NCBI GenBank assembly: GCA_017432075.1
Contig: JAFRJV010000103.1
Span: 1 to 52,050 of the forward strand
Direction of reading: 5' to 3'
DNA: 52,050 nucleotides
Source: Mogibacterium sp.
GTDB lineage: Bacteria; Bacillota; Clostridia; Peptostreptococcales; Anaerovoracaceae
This document shows, piece after piece, positions 24,202-33,391 of the stretch. The first letter of the stretch is position 1, and the number at the start of each line of letters is the position of its first letter. A program made the position numbers and the translations under genes. A model generated the notes under the pieces. That model had not been told where the DNA came from and ran no database searches. It saw only the letters and a list, made by a program, of their open reading frames with translations.

Positions 24202-26388
24202 ATGAGCATACGATATATAGAAGAAACAAAGCATCTGATACTTGAAACAAAAAATTCAGGTTACCATATGAAGATAGACCATCTGGGTTATCTTCAGCAC
24301 ATGTATTACGGACCAAAACCGGGACAGGACAATCTGTCTTACGCGTTCCGTTATTATGACAGGGGATTCTCAGGCAACCCTTATGACATGAGGTATGACA
24401 GGACATACTCTCTGGATTCGATGCCGCAGGAATATACATCTTTCGGTGTAGGAGACTTCCGCATAAACAGCATAGCGGCATCATGTTCAGACGGAAGCCG
24501 CTGCGCGGAATTCAAATATGTATCCCATGAAATAGTAAGCGGAAAGTACAGCATACCGGGACTCCCGTCAGTCTATGATGAAGAAGGCAAGGCGCAGACC
24601 CTGATAGTGACATTGATCGATAATGCGGCAAATATGGGCATTAAGCTTTACTACGGCGTGTTTGAAGACCTGGATATCATTACCAGGTCCGCAGAAATAA
24701 TCAATGCCGGCTCAGAAATGGTGTGGCTGCGCAAGGCATCCTCCATGTGCCTCGATTTACCTTACGGAAACTGGGATCTGATCCATTTCCACGGCAGGCA
24801 CTGCATGGAGCGGCAAGTGGAGCGCATAAAGATGTTCCACGGCGTCCATACCTTTATATCAGGCCGCGGGATGTCGAGCCATCAGCAGAATCCTTTTATT
24901 ATCATATGCGATCATGATGCCACCGAAGACAGCGGCATTTGCTACGGCATGATGCTCATGTATTCAGGCAACCATAAAATAGAAGTTGAACGCGATCAGT
25001 TCGAGAGCGTACGTGTAGTGATGGGACTCAATGACGACCGCTTCCGCTGGGAACTTGAGCCTGGCACATCGCTTCATACGCCTGAAGTGATACTTACATG
25101 CGCTGACGGACTGACTGAGCTTTCGCATAATTATCACCGCTGCATACGCAACAATGTCGTAAAGGGTAAGTACAAGCTCAGCCACAGACCTGTGCTTGTC
25201 AACAACTGGGAGGCAACATACTTTGATTTCACAGAAGACAAACTCCTCGAGATCTGCGGTATAGCCAAGGATCTCGGCATAGAGATGTTTGTGCTTGATG
25301 ACGGCTGGTTCAGAAACAGAAAAGATGACAACGGCGGCCTGGGCGACTGGGAGGTAGACACAGACAAACTGCCGAATGGGCTCGGAGGGCTGATCTCAAA
25401 GGTCAAAGGAATGGGTCTTAAATTCGGACTCTGGATAGAACCTGAGATGGTAAGCGAAGATTCAGATCTTTACAAAGCACATCCTGACTGGGCATTGACA
25501 GCTCCGGGACGCGCTCCGATGATGGCGCGCAACCAGCTCGTGCTGGATCTCTCCAACAGCGAGGTACATGAATACCTGTACAACAAGATATCCGGCCTTC
25601 TGAGAGACTACGATATCGATTATATAAAATGGGACTTCAATCGTCCGATATCTGATGTGTACTCGCATTCTACACCATCGGCCAGACAGGGTGAGGTGCC
25701 TCACCGCTATTACCTGAGCCTTTATAAGCTCTACGACAGGCTTACTTCAGAGTTCCCTGATGTGCTTTTCGAAGGCTGTGCGGGCGGCGGCGGACGCTTT
25801 GACGCAGGCATGCTTCAGTATTCTCCGCAGGTCTGGTGCTCCGATAATACTGATCCGGTAGCAAGACTTGCCATTCAGTACGGCACATCGTTCGGATATC
25901 CATCATCTTCGATGGGAGCACATGTGAGCGCATCGCCTAATCATCAGACAGGTCGTAAGACGCCTCTGTCGACGCGTGGTGCTGTGGCAATGGCCGGTAC
26001 ATTCGGATATGAGCTTGATCTTACAAAGCTCACAGTAGAGGAATGCGGCGAGATAAGGAATCAGATAAAGCGATATAAAGACATAGAACCTGTTGTTCAT
26101 GGCGGACGTTTATACAGGTTGAGCGACCCGTCGGAAAACAGCAGGTATTACTGCTGGGAACACGTCAGTCAGGATAAAAGCCGCTGCATACTCAGCGTTG
26201 TCGTGACCGATCCTCAGGCAAACTATACGCTTGTACATGTGAAGCTGAAAGGCCTGGATCCGGATGCGATGTACTCTGTCGGAGGGGAGTTCGAATGCCG
26301 CGGCAGGACTCTGATGCAGAACGGATATACCTTCCCTCAGCTGACCGGTGATTATCCGGCGCAGCAGTTGGACATAATCAGGATATAA
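24202..26388 (+). CDS. GH36 alpha-galactosidase
   Basis: A 728-residue glycoside hydrolase family 36 enzyme, close to the usual 720-740. The start at 24202 follows GGAGAGGG; longer upstream frames run through the ATPase gene and the terminator. Motifs include NNWEATYFDFTEDKLLEI, FVLDDGWF, IEPEMVSEDSDLY, YIKWDFNR with the nucleophile Asp, and CAGGGGRFD followed by WCSDNTDP with the acid/base Asp. It is predicted to be intracellular. It removes terminal alpha-1,6-galactose from raffinose, stachyose or melibiose. The next gene encodes a sucrase, so raffinose could be fully dismantled by this pair. Confidence 0.93.
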   Translation: MSIRYIEETKHLILETKNSGYHMKIDHLGYLQHMYYGPKPGQDNLSYAFRYYDRGFSGNPYDMRYDRTYSLDSMPQEYTSFGVGDFRINSIAASCSDGSRCAEFKYVSHEIVSGKYSIPGLPSVYDEEGKAQTLIVTLIDNAANMGIKLYYGVFEDLDIITRSAEIINAGSEMVWLRKASSMCLDLPYGNWDLIHFHGRHCMERQVERIKMFHGVHTFISGRGMSSHQQNPFIIICDHDATEDSGICYGMMLMYSGNHKIEVERDQFESVRVVMGLNDDRFRWELEPGTSLHTPEVILTCADGLTELSHNYHRCIRNNVVKGKYKLSHRPVLVNNWEATYFDFTEDKLLEICGIAKDLGIEMFVLDDGWFRNRKDDNGGLGDWEVDTDKLPNGLGGLISKVKGMGLKFGLWIEPEMVSEDSDLYKAHPDWALTAPGRAPMMARNQLVLDLSNSEVHEYLYNKISGLLRDYDIDYIKWDFNRPISDVYSHSTPSARQGEVPHRYYLSLYKLYDRLTSEFPDVLFEGCAGGGGRFDAGMLQYSPQVWCSDNTDPVARLAIQYGTSFGYPSSSMGAHVSASPNHQTGRKTPLSTRGAVAMAGTFGYELDLTKLTVEECGEIRNQIKRYKDIEPVVHGGRLYRLSDPSENSRYYCWEHVSQDKSRCILSVVVTDPQANYTLVHVKLKGLDPDAMYSVGGEFECRGRTLMQNGYTFPQLTGDYPAQQLDIIRI

Positions 26389-26403
26389 CAGGGAGAGCGA
26401 CCA

Positions 26404-28047
26404 TTGATCAGCAAGGAATTACAGAATGTAAGAGATTACGAAAAGAGGGAATCTGCGGCCGTAACCGGAGAAGAACGCCCGGTGTTTCATTTTTCGCCGC
26501 GCATAGGATGGCTCAACGACCCTAACGGATTCTCTTTCTATAAAGGTGAATACCATCTTTTTTACCAATATCATCCGTACAGCACTTACTGGGGCCCTAT
26601 GCATTGGGGACACGCGGTAAGCAAGGACCTTATAAGCTGGGAATACCTTCCGGCTGCCATGGCTCCTGACACGGGTTATGACTGTGCGGGCTGCTTTTCA
26701 GGTACAGCGATCACACTTCCTGATGGCAGACAGTTGTTGATGTATACAGGCTGCGGTGACAACAGCAGGGACCCTCTTCGAAAGGGCAGATGGCTTCAGC
26801 TGCAGTGCGTTGCGGTCTCGGAAGAGCAGGAAGACGGCAGTACTGAATATGTAAAGTATGAAGGAAATCCGGTCATTGGTGAGGAAGACCTGCCGGAGGC
26901 CTGTGATGCATACGAGTTCAGAGATCCTTATGTATGGCGCACCTCAGACGGAACTTACAGGGCTCTTGCTGCCGCAGGCAGGACAGGTGAGATCAATGAG
27001 GATGGGAATTATAAGCATGAAAAAGGTACCCAGCTCATTCTGTTCAGAAGCGATGACTGCTTCAACTGGGAGTATGGCAAAGTGCTGTTTGAAGACCACC
27101 GCAAGATAGGCGTCATGTGGGAGTGCCCGAATTTCTTTGAACTTGACGGCAAACATATACTGATCGCCAGCCCTATGGACATGCATGCGGAAGCTGATGA
27201 GGCTATCGGTTCCGTAAGATTTCCTCAGGGCAGCAATGTGTGCTGCATCGCAGGAGAATATGATGAAGAGACGGAAGTTTTCACCCCGGACGGCGGCTAT
27301 GAACCGGTAGATATCGGTCTCGACTTTTACGCGCCGCAGATCATGAAAGCTCCTGATGGAAGACGTATTATGATTGGCTGGATGCAGGATCCTAAGAACG
27401 GCAATTTTGCCGATATAAAGGATGGCCTGTCAAGACCGGGACTCCTTTATGCTGTTCCGATGGATAATCCTGACGGATATGTTCACGGACCGGAAGGCTC
27501 ACACATATTCGGACAGATGACGATCCCGAGAGAACTGAAATACAGGGATGGAAAACTCTATCAGTGGCCGGTAAGGGAAATCTGTGAATACAGAAAGGAC
27601 AGGCTGGATTATGACGGGGTGCTTCTTAAAGATGAAGTGCGCAGCTTTGAAGGTATATCCGGCAGATCGATAGAGCTTGAAGTGGAGATCGCTCCTCGTG
27701 AACAGGGTGCCCCGCTATACAGGGAGTTCATAATGGACTTCGCGAAGGATGAGGATCACTTCATCAGACTCAGCTACAAACCTGCCAGATCGCTGATATC
27801 AATAGACAGAAGCCACAGCGGCCAATGCAGTGAGATCACTTCGAGGAGAAGTTACAGGGCGGCGTATTCAGACGGAAGCCTCAGCCTGAGGATACTTATA
27901 GACAAATGGAGCGCTGAAGTGTTTGTCAACGGTGGAGAGCAGGTGATATCACTCACTTACTACACTCCGGCAGATGCAGAGGAGATCACGTTCTCGGCTG
28001 ACGGCACAGTTGCAATGGATATAACAGCATATCATATACAAAAATAG
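26404..28047 (+). CDS. GH32 beta-fructofuranosidase (sucrose/fructan hydrolase)
   Basis: A 547-residue glycoside hydrolase family 32 enzyme. WLNDPNGF near residue 38 carries the nucleophile Asp, FRDPYVW the transition-state-stabilising Asp, and WECPNFF the acid/base Glu. YWGPMHWGHAVSKDL and CFSGTAI are further family signatures. The C-terminal third is the beta-sandwich module. It begins at TTG (26404) after GGGAGAG; no better in-frame start was seen. No signal peptide, so it acts on imported sucrose or short fructans. It lies 15 nt after the GH36 gene. Confidence 0.92.
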   Translation: MISKELQNVRDYEKRESAAVTGEERPVFHFSPRIGWLNDPNGFSFYKGEYHLFYQYHPYSTYWGPMHWGHAVSKDLISWEYLPAAMAPDTGYDCAGCFSGTAITLPDGRQLLMYTGCGDNSRDPLRKGRWLQLQCVAVSEEQEDGSTEYVKYEGNPVIGEEDLPEACDAYEFRDPYVWRTSDGTYRALAAAGRTGEINEDGNYKHEKGTQLILFRSDDCFNWEYGKVLFEDHRKIGVMWECPNFFELDGKHILIASPMDMHAEADEAIGSVRFPQGSNVCCIAGEYDEETEVFTPDGGYEPVDIGLDFYAPQIMKAPDGRRIMIGWMQDPKNGNFADIKDGLSRPGLLYAVPMDNPDGYVHGPEGSHIFGQMTIPRELKYRDGKLYQWPVREICEYRKDRLDYDGVLLKDEVRSFEGISGRSIELEVEIAPREQGAPLYREFIMDFAKDEDHFIRLSYKPARSLISIDRSHSGQCSEITSRRSYRAAYSDGSLSLRILIDKWSAEVFVNGGEQVISLTYYTPADAEEITFSADGTVAMDITAYHIQK

Positions 28048-28065
28048 AGCGATTCAATGTATAAT
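28037..28065 (+). promoter_or_regulatory. Candidate internal promoter before fructokinase
   Basis: A perfect -10, TATAAT (28060-28065), lies 46 nt before the fructokinase start. A weak -35, TACAAA (28037-28042), is 17 bp upstream and overlaps the end of the GH32 gene. It may supplement readthrough from the glycosidase genes. Confidence 0.45.
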
Positions 28066-28111
28066 TAAGTGTCGTACATAACGCACTGGCGGAAAGATAA
28101 GGGGAATAAAA

Positions 28112-29062
28112 ATGACAGATATTATTACACTCGGAGAACTTCTTATAGATCTTACCCAGAGAGGTTCTGATGAAAACGGAAACGGAGAATTCACCGCATA
28201 TCCGGGCGGCGCTCCGGCAAACGTAGCGGTTGCAGCTTCAAGACTCGGCGCTTCAGCAGGCTTTATCGGCAAGGTCGGTAACGACGCTTTCGGACGCAGC
28301 CTTGCTGATACACTGAAGAAGGACAATGTAGATATAAAAGGTCTGTATTATGATGACGATCAGCCGACGACCATGGCGATAGTTTCGGTAGATGCAACGG
28401 GTGAGCGTGATTTCTCGTTCTACAGAAAACCCGGTGCAGACACGCAGCTGACAGTCGACGAGGCTGTAGAAGCGCTGGCAGATCTGCCGAAGATCCTCCA
28501 TGTAGGTTCGCTGTCGATGACTACCTCGCCGGGAAAAGAAGCCTGCGTAGAGGCTGTTAAATATGCTAAAGATAACGGCTCGGTAATAAGCTATGACCCT
28601 AACTACAGGGCAGCGCTCTGGGACAGCGAGGAGCATGCGATCGAGATGATGAAGGTGCTTCTCCCATATGCTGACATTCTTAAGGTGTCAGATGAAGAGA
28701 TGGTGATGCTGACAGGCACAGACGATTTCGAAGCGGGAAGCCGTACACTTGCTGAGTATGGCTGCGGCCTTGTTATGGTGACTCTCGGCTCAGATGGCGT
28801 GTTCGTCCGCATGGGAAGCCATACGGCAACTGTACCTGGATTCAGCGTAGAAGTAGCCGATACCAATGGAGCCGGAGACACATTCCTCGGAGCAATGCTA
28901 ATGCAGATCGCTAAAGGTGTGAACGGAGAAGAAGACGTGTGGAAACAGCTTCTGGATATGGTTCGCTATGCAAATAAAGCTGCATCACTGACATGCTCGC
29001 GCCACGGAGCAATTCCTGCAATGCCTACACTTGCTGAAATGGAGAGAGAGTTTAATGAATAA
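28112..29062 (+). CDS. scrK: Fructokinase (PfkB family)
   Basis: A 316-residue PfkB-family sugar kinase. The N-terminal PGGAPANVAVAASRLGASAGFIGKVGNDAFG is the family signature, YDPNYRAALW is typical of fructokinases, and DTNGAGDTFLGAML near residue 252 holds the anion hole and catalytic Asp. It phosphorylates fructose released by the GH32 enzyme. Shine-Dalgarno AAGGGGA. Its last 8 bases overlap the start of the amylosucrase-like gene, so the two are coupled. Confidence 0.9.
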   Translation: MTDIITLGELLIDLTQRGSDENGNGEFTAYPGGAPANVAVAASRLGASAGFIGKVGNDAFGRSLADTLKKDNVDIKGLYYDDDQPTTMAIVSVDATGERDFSFYRKPGADTQLTVDEAVEALADLPKILHVGSLSMTTSPGKEACVEAVKYAKDNGSVISYDPNYRAALWDSEEHAIEMMKVLLPYADILKVSDEEMVMLTGTDDFEAGSRTLAEYGCGLVMVTLGSDGVFVRMGSHTATVPGFSVEVADTNGAGDTFLGAMLMQIAKGVNGEEDVWKQLLDMVRYANKAASLTCSRHGAIPAMPTLAEMEREFNE

Positions 29063-30866
29063 CGGGCTCAAGCAAAAGAGAAAAAGCGTATTTGATGAAA
29101 GACTGGAGAAATACTATGATGAGCTCAAGTGGCTCTACATGGAACTCTACAATGATGAGAAGGCTTTTGAATACTTCCTTGATATGCTGCGCAGGAGCTA
29201 CAGGGAACGCAAAAAAACTCTTCATGATGTAGACAAAAGAAGATCCATCCATCCTGACATGCATCATTCCAACAAGATGATGGGTATGATGCTTTATACT
29301 GAGAATTTCGCAGGGAATCTGCCGGGTGTCAGAGACAAGCTTGATTATCTCAGGGAATGCGGAGTCAAATACCTTCACCTGATGCCGCTTCTGGACACAC
29401 CTGAAGACAGCGCGAGAAGCGACGGCGGATATGCTGTTTCTGATTTCAGAAAAGTAAGATCCGATCTCGGTACCATGGAGGATCTCGAAAAACTCACAGG
29501 CGACTGCCACAAGAGGGGGATAAGGGTCTGCCTCGATTTCGTGATGAACCATACGAGCGACGAGCACGAATGGGCAAAGGCAGCAAGGGCAGGCGATCCT
29601 GAGGCTCAGAGCAGATACTTCTTCTACGATAACTGGGATATCCCAAGACAGTACGAGCAGACGATGCCGCAGGTGTTCCCTGAGACAGCCCCGGGCAATT
29701 TCACGTATTTTGATGACTTCGGAAAGATCGTCATGACGACTTTCTATCCTTTCCAGTGGGATCTCAACTATGCAAATCCGACAGTCTTCAACGACATGAC
29801 TGAAAACCTTCTCTATCTGGCAAACAGGGGAGTGGATATCGTAAGACTTGATGCTGTTCCGTATATATGGAAAGAACTGGGCACTAACTGCCGCAACCTG
29901 CCGCAGGTACACACTCTTGTTCGTATGATGAACATATCCTGCAGGATCGTATGCCCGAGCGTACTGCTTCTTGGTGAAGTCGTCATGGAGCCAAGCAAGG
30001 TCATTCCATACTTCGGCACTGAAGATAAACCTGAATGCGACATGCTTTACAATGTAACTACCATGGCTTCCATCTGGCATACCATGGCGACACGCGATGT
30101 AAGGCTGCTCAGGCATCAGCTGCAGCAGATAGAGCATCTGCCTTCGAACTGCATATTCCAGAACTATCTCAGATGCCACGATGACATAGGCTGGGGCCTG
30201 GATTACGGTATTCTGGGTCAGCACGGCATGAGCGAGGCGGCGCATAAAAAATATCTCAATGACTGGTTCACGGGCAAGTATTACGGGAGCCCTGCAAGAG
30301 GCGAACTCTACAACGATTCGGAATGGCTGCGTGATGCCAGACTCTGCGGAACAACAGCTTCACTGTGCGGAGTCGAATCTGCGCTGTATGAGAATAATGA
30401 GGAAGCACTGCAGAAGGCTATCGACGCTGATGTGATGCTCCACGCCTGCATGCTGACGCTTCGCGGTATACCTGTTTTCTACAGCGGTGACGAGCTCGGA
30501 ATGCTGAACGACTACGGATATCATGATGATCCGGGCAGATGGGCAGACAGCCGCAATATTCACAGAGGAAAGATGGACTGGGAAAAGGCGGAGGAGAGAA
30601 AAGACCCTTCAACTCCGACCGGAAGGATTTTCCAGGAACTGCGCGAACTCGTGATGATACGCAGGTTCAATGAAGTATTCCACTCTGACGCTCACGTATA
30701 TCCTATAGACACCGGAGACAATAGAGTGCTCGGGATTGCGAGAGAATACAACGGAAAGCGCATGCTCGGTCTGTTCAATTTCTCACCTGATGAGGTGTGG
30801 GTAAATGACTGGACCGGCGGAAGCTTGATGAAACCATACGGATTCCGCTGGATGCTCGAGAGATAG
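29055..30866 (+). CDS. GH13_4 amylosucrase-like enzyme
   Basis: A 603-residue GH13 protein whose landmarks match amylosucrase and not sucrose phosphorylase. These are MMLYTENFAGNLPGVRDKLDYL, LDFVMNHTSDEHEWA, VDIVRLDAVPYIWKELGT with the nucleophile Asp, LLGEVVMEPSKV with the acid/base Glu, and RCHDDIGWGLDYGI. The long N-terminal helical region (about 90 residues) is the usual amylosucrase N-domain. The start at 29055 is internal to the fructokinase end and follows GAGAGAGAG. Amylosucrase cleaves sucrose and transfers glucose to alpha-glucan; related members only hydrolyse sucrose, and the sequence alone does not separate the two. It is the last plus-strand gene of the sucrose unit. Confidence 0.87.
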   Translation: MNNGLKQKRKSVFDERLEKYYDELKWLYMELYNDEKAFEYFLDMLRRSYRERKKTLHDVDKRRSIHPDMHHSNKMMGMMLYTENFAGNLPGVRDKLDYLRECGVKYLHLMPLLDTPEDSARSDGGYAVSDFRKVRSDLGTMEDLEKLTGDCHKRGIRVCLDFVMNHTSDEHEWAKAARAGDPEAQSRYFFYDNWDIPRQYEQTMPQVFPETAPGNFTYFDDFGKIVMTTFYPFQWDLNYANPTVFNDMTENLLYLANRGVDIVRLDAVPYIWKELGTNCRNLPQVHTLVRMMNISCRIVCPSVLLLGEVVMEPSKVIPYFGTEDKPECDMLYNVTTMASIWHTMATRDVRLLRHQLQQIEHLPSNCIFQNYLRCHDDIGWGLDYGILGQHGMSEAAHKKYLNDWFTGKYYGSPARGELYNDSEWLRDARLCGTTASLCGVESALYENNEEALQKAIDADVMLHACMLTLRGIPVFYSGDELGMLNDYGYHDDPGRWADSRNIHRGKMDWEKAEERKDPSTPTGRIFQELRELVMIRRFNEVFHSDAHVYPIDTGDNRVLGIAREYNGKRMLGLFNFSPDEVWVNDWTGGSLMKPYGFRWMLER

Positions 30867-30867
30867 G

Positions 30868-31689
30868 TCATCGCTTTGACAGCGGTTTAAACAGCCTGAT
30901 CGCTATGCTGCTGACAACAGCTATAACAAATGTATAAAGCAAAAGACCCGCGGGGATACCCGCGGTTTTTTGTATGTCACAGATGACAGGCTGTGGCGAG
31001 ATGTGGAACGGATTCAGATAGAACATCGCTGCCCACTCGTGTGCGACCCCGGGATGCGCTGCGCGTATGGCGGGCATTACGGGCTCAACCGCAATATTGA
31101 TGATGAGCGCTATAACACAAAGGAACACAAAAAGGACTGCTGCACCGCGAAGTCCGCGAGCATCCGAATCCATGCAGCCTGTAAAGATAATAAGCAGACT
31201 TATGAAAAGGAGCAGCCCGTGCCATACAAAACCGTGAGCTGTCAGAGCGATGTACGGTCGCATTATATCCTCCGGAAAGATCAGAGTTGCCAGCGCACTT
31301 ATGAAGGTGTATCCGCCCATGAAGGTCATCATGCTGACACGGGCTTTTGCCCTGAAGGCCGGCAGTAAAATGCAGAGATACATCGGTACAGAGCATAGCT
31401 GGAATGGGAAGAACCAGAAGTCGATCGCATTGCCGTTAACAACATAGTAAAGAAAGAGCTGCTTATAAGCTTCGAGTAACAGAAGTATCCAGCCGGTTGC
31501 TGTAAGAACACGAATGACACTTTTTTCTGTATTGATCCGGTGCGCGAAAAAGACAGCCGTCAAAACTGCTAAAACAGCGGTCACAAGAGAGACGGTGATG
31601 TGGAACATGCCGAAAAGCTGCGGCGTTTGCATACGCCATGCCGTCATATTCAGGATGTGAATCACGTTACTTTCCATCACAAAAATCAT
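30868..31689 (-). CDS. YwaF/TMEM164-family integral membrane protein
   Basis: A roughly 273-residue membrane protein with about seven hydrophobic segments. The pattern LYYVVNGNAIDFWFFPFQLCSVPMYLCILLP and MTFMGGYTFISALATLIFPED is characteristic of the YwaF family (TIGR02206). Its function is unknown. ATG at 31689 is chosen over a TTG at 31713; ATG at 31677 is also possible and none has a good Shine-Dalgarno. The gene converges on the amylosucrase-like gene with a gap of one base. Its 3' coding region contains the plus-strand terminator described separately. Confidence 0.75.
   Translation of the reverse strand: MIFVMESNVIHILNMTAWRMQTPQLFGMFHITVSLVTAVLAVLTAVFFAHRINTEKSVIRVLTATGWILLLLEAYKQLFLYYVVNGNAIDFWFFPFQLCSVPMYLCILLPAFRAKARVSMMTFMGGYTFISALATLIFPEDIMRPYIALTAHGFVWHGLLLFISLLIIFTGCMDSDARGLRGAAVLFVFLCVIALIINIAVEPVMPAIRAAHPGVAHEWAAMFYLNPFHISPQPVICDIQKTAGIPAGLLLYTFVIAVVSSIAIRLFKPLSKR
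30948..30971 (+). terminator. Plus-strand terminator inside the convergent membrane-protein gene
   Basis: CCGCGGG (30948-30954), loop GATA and CCCGCGG (30959-30965) form a perfect stem followed by six T. It ends the sucrose transcript about 105 nt past the amylosucrase-like stop codon. The same bases encode KTAGIPAG near the C-terminus of the minus-strand protein. Confidence 0.85.
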
Positions 31690-31726
31690 ACGCTGTGTAT
31701 CAATTAAAAGCAATCATGCTTTGGAC

Positions 31727-31765
31727 TTGACGAGTTACTTCTTACACTATATTGTTAACAATATA
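31727..31765 (+). promoter_or_regulatory. GntR-regulator promoter overlapped by an 18-bp palindrome
   Basis: TTGACG (31727-31732) and TATTGT (31750-31755) are spaced by 17 bp. TATATTGTTAACAATATA (31748-31765) is a perfect 18-bp palindrome that covers the whole -10, 18 nt before the regulator start codon. A GntR-family repressor bound here would block RNA polymerase, so autoregulation is likely. Confidence 0.75.
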
Positions 31766-31783
31766 TAAAAAAGGGGTGGACGA

Positions 31784-32503
31784 ATGAGAAAGAGAATCCT
31801 TTTCAAGGATGAAGAAATCACGCGAGAAATAGAAAGGCGTATAAGAGATGAACGCCTGTCGGAAGGAGACAGACTTCCGTCAGAAAGACAGCTGGCAGAA
31901 GAGTTCGGTGTACAGAGAGACACAGTCAGAAGTGCTCTTGAAATACTTATGAAAAAAGGCGTGCTTATCAGAAAGCCGCGGAAGGGCTACTTTGTGGCAC
32001 CCGAAAGGATAGAACTCAACCTGAAAGATTTCAGTTCCATAAAAAAGGAAATTGAAAGTATCGGATACAGGAGTAAGTCGATCCTGCTGAACTATGAATT
32101 GATAAGCATGAGCAAAAGGCTGGCTGAGATCACAAAGATGCCTGTGGGAACACTCTGCTTTCAGATACTTCGTGTCAGGTATGACATCGAGAGACCCATT
32201 TCGCTCGAGAGGTCATATCTTATTCCGGAGCATGTACCGGAGCTTAGCCGTGAAGATCTGGAAAAACAGACTCTCGTTTCATTGTTGAAGCATGATTACG
32301 GGATCACTCTTGTGAGAGCATTTCAACGGATCACTCAGGTTTATGGAGGAGACATGGAGGCTGAGCTTCTTAGGATAAGCAGGAACGAGCCTCTTATCAG
32401 ATACGAAGGGCTGTTATATGACAGAAAGGACAGGCTGATCGAGTATTTTGACAATGTGATACTGCCTTGCAGCCTTGAGATTCATATCGTGGATTACGCT
32501 TAA
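31784..32503 (+). CDS. GntR/HutC-family transcriptional regulator
   Basis: A 239-residue regulator with an N-terminal winged helix-turn-helix (LPSERQLAEEFGVQRDTVRSALEILMKKGVL, about residues 28-58). It is followed by a UTRA effector-binding domain (about residues 85-230) with CFQILRVRYDIERPISLERSYL and LIRYEGLLYD. UTRA regulators usually sense phosphorylated sugars or related metabolites. Shine-Dalgarno AAGGGG. It sits next to the sugar island and behind a promoter covered by a palindrome, so it probably controls sugar genes and itself. The effector is not evident. Confidence 0.9.
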   Translation: MRKRILFKDEEITREIERRIRDERLSEGDRLPSERQLAEEFGVQRDTVRSALEILMKKGVLIRKPRKGYFVAPERIELNLKDFSSIKKEIESIGYRSKSILLNYELISMSKRLAEITKMPVGTLCFQILRVRYDIERPISLERSYLIPEHVPELSREDLEKQTLVSLLKHDYGITLVRAFQRITQVYGGDMEAELLRISRNEPLIRYEGLLYDRKDRLIEYFDNVILPCSLEIHIVDYA

Positions 32504-32522
32504 AAGGTGCGGTCAGGGGACT

Positions 32523-33248
32523 ATGACAAGGGAACAGAGCTTATATAAACAAATAGCAGACCGGATAATCGAAGACTATGGCAGCTGCCTTGACGGTGAA
32601 TTATTGCCTGGCGAAAGAGAACTCGCAGATAAGTACTCGGTGAAACGCTCTACGATACAGTATGCAATGAGTAAACTTGCAGAGCAGGGTCTGGTATACC
32701 GCAAAAGAGGCAAGGGCACTTTTATCCGGAAGGAAAACAAGCGTGTGATGAATATCAGCGATGCTGCGGTATATGGGACCCAGGGGATCGCGGCGCTCGT
32801 ACGTTCCTATGGAATAAAGGTCAAAAATGTGGTGCTGGTCAGCGGCATCATTACCGGCAACAGGTTTCTGGAGGAGAAACTGGGGCTGCAGAAAGACGAG
32901 CCGATATTCGCTCTCCACAGGGTCAGATACGGCAACGAAGAGCCGCTTGCTATAGAGTATACATATGTACCGAAGAAGTTTTTTACAGATGTTGAGACCA
33001 TGGACTTCAGCATGGTTTCACTTTATGACTACATGGAAGCCAGAGGACATCTGCCGATAAAGTATGACAAAAGGCTCCGACTGGAAAAACTCTTTCCAAA
33101 GGAAGCAAGATATCTGGAACTTCCTGTGGACGACCCGGCTTTTTACTTCGAACTTATTGGATTTGATGCAGACAGACATACTGTGGAATACACAGAGAGC
33201 TATGTGTGCTGCAACAGGACAGAATTCAGCTTTACAACCCGAATATAA
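32523..33248 (+). CDS. Second GntR/HutC-family transcriptional regulator
   Basis: A 241-residue regulator. The start at 32523 (MTREQSLYKQ) is preferred because of AGGGG just upstream; an upstream in-frame extension would overlap the previous gene. Winged helix-turn-helix: LLPGERELADKYSVKRSTIQYAMSKLAEQGLVYRKRGKGTFI (about residues 27-68). The UTRA domain spans about residues 90-235 (IFALHRVRYGNEEPLAIEYTYVP). It lies 19 nt after the first regulator and is surely cotranscribed, giving two UTRA regulators in tandem. They are clearly diverged paralogues. Confidence 0.9.
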   Translation: MTREQSLYKQIADRIIEDYGSCLDGELLPGERELADKYSVKRSTIQYAMSKLAEQGLVYRKRGKGTFIRKENKRVMNISDAAVYGTQGIAALVRSYGIKVKNVVLVSGIITGNRFLEEKLGLQKDEPIFALHRVRYGNEEPLAIEYTYVPKKFFTDVETMDFSMVSLYDYMEARGHLPIKYDKRLRLEKLFPKEARYLELPVDDPAFYFELIGFDADRHTVEYTESYVCCNRTEFSFTTRI

Positions 33249-33391
33249 TACATGGTGCGATGGTAAAGTGCTGTGAACTGGTATAGTATGTCGCGCAGTA
33301 TATAAACACAGTAAATGAACGGAAATGAGGAAAGCAAACCGCTTTGGTATAGAAAAAACACGCAAAAGGCCTGCTTTTATTTTTCTTCATA

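Noticed and set aside
29052-30245. A 397-codon frame antisense to the amylosucrase-like gene, and a similar 337-codon one antisense to galT (12299-13312)
   Set aside because: No homology-like motifs, no ribosome-binding sites, and the sense genes are clear.
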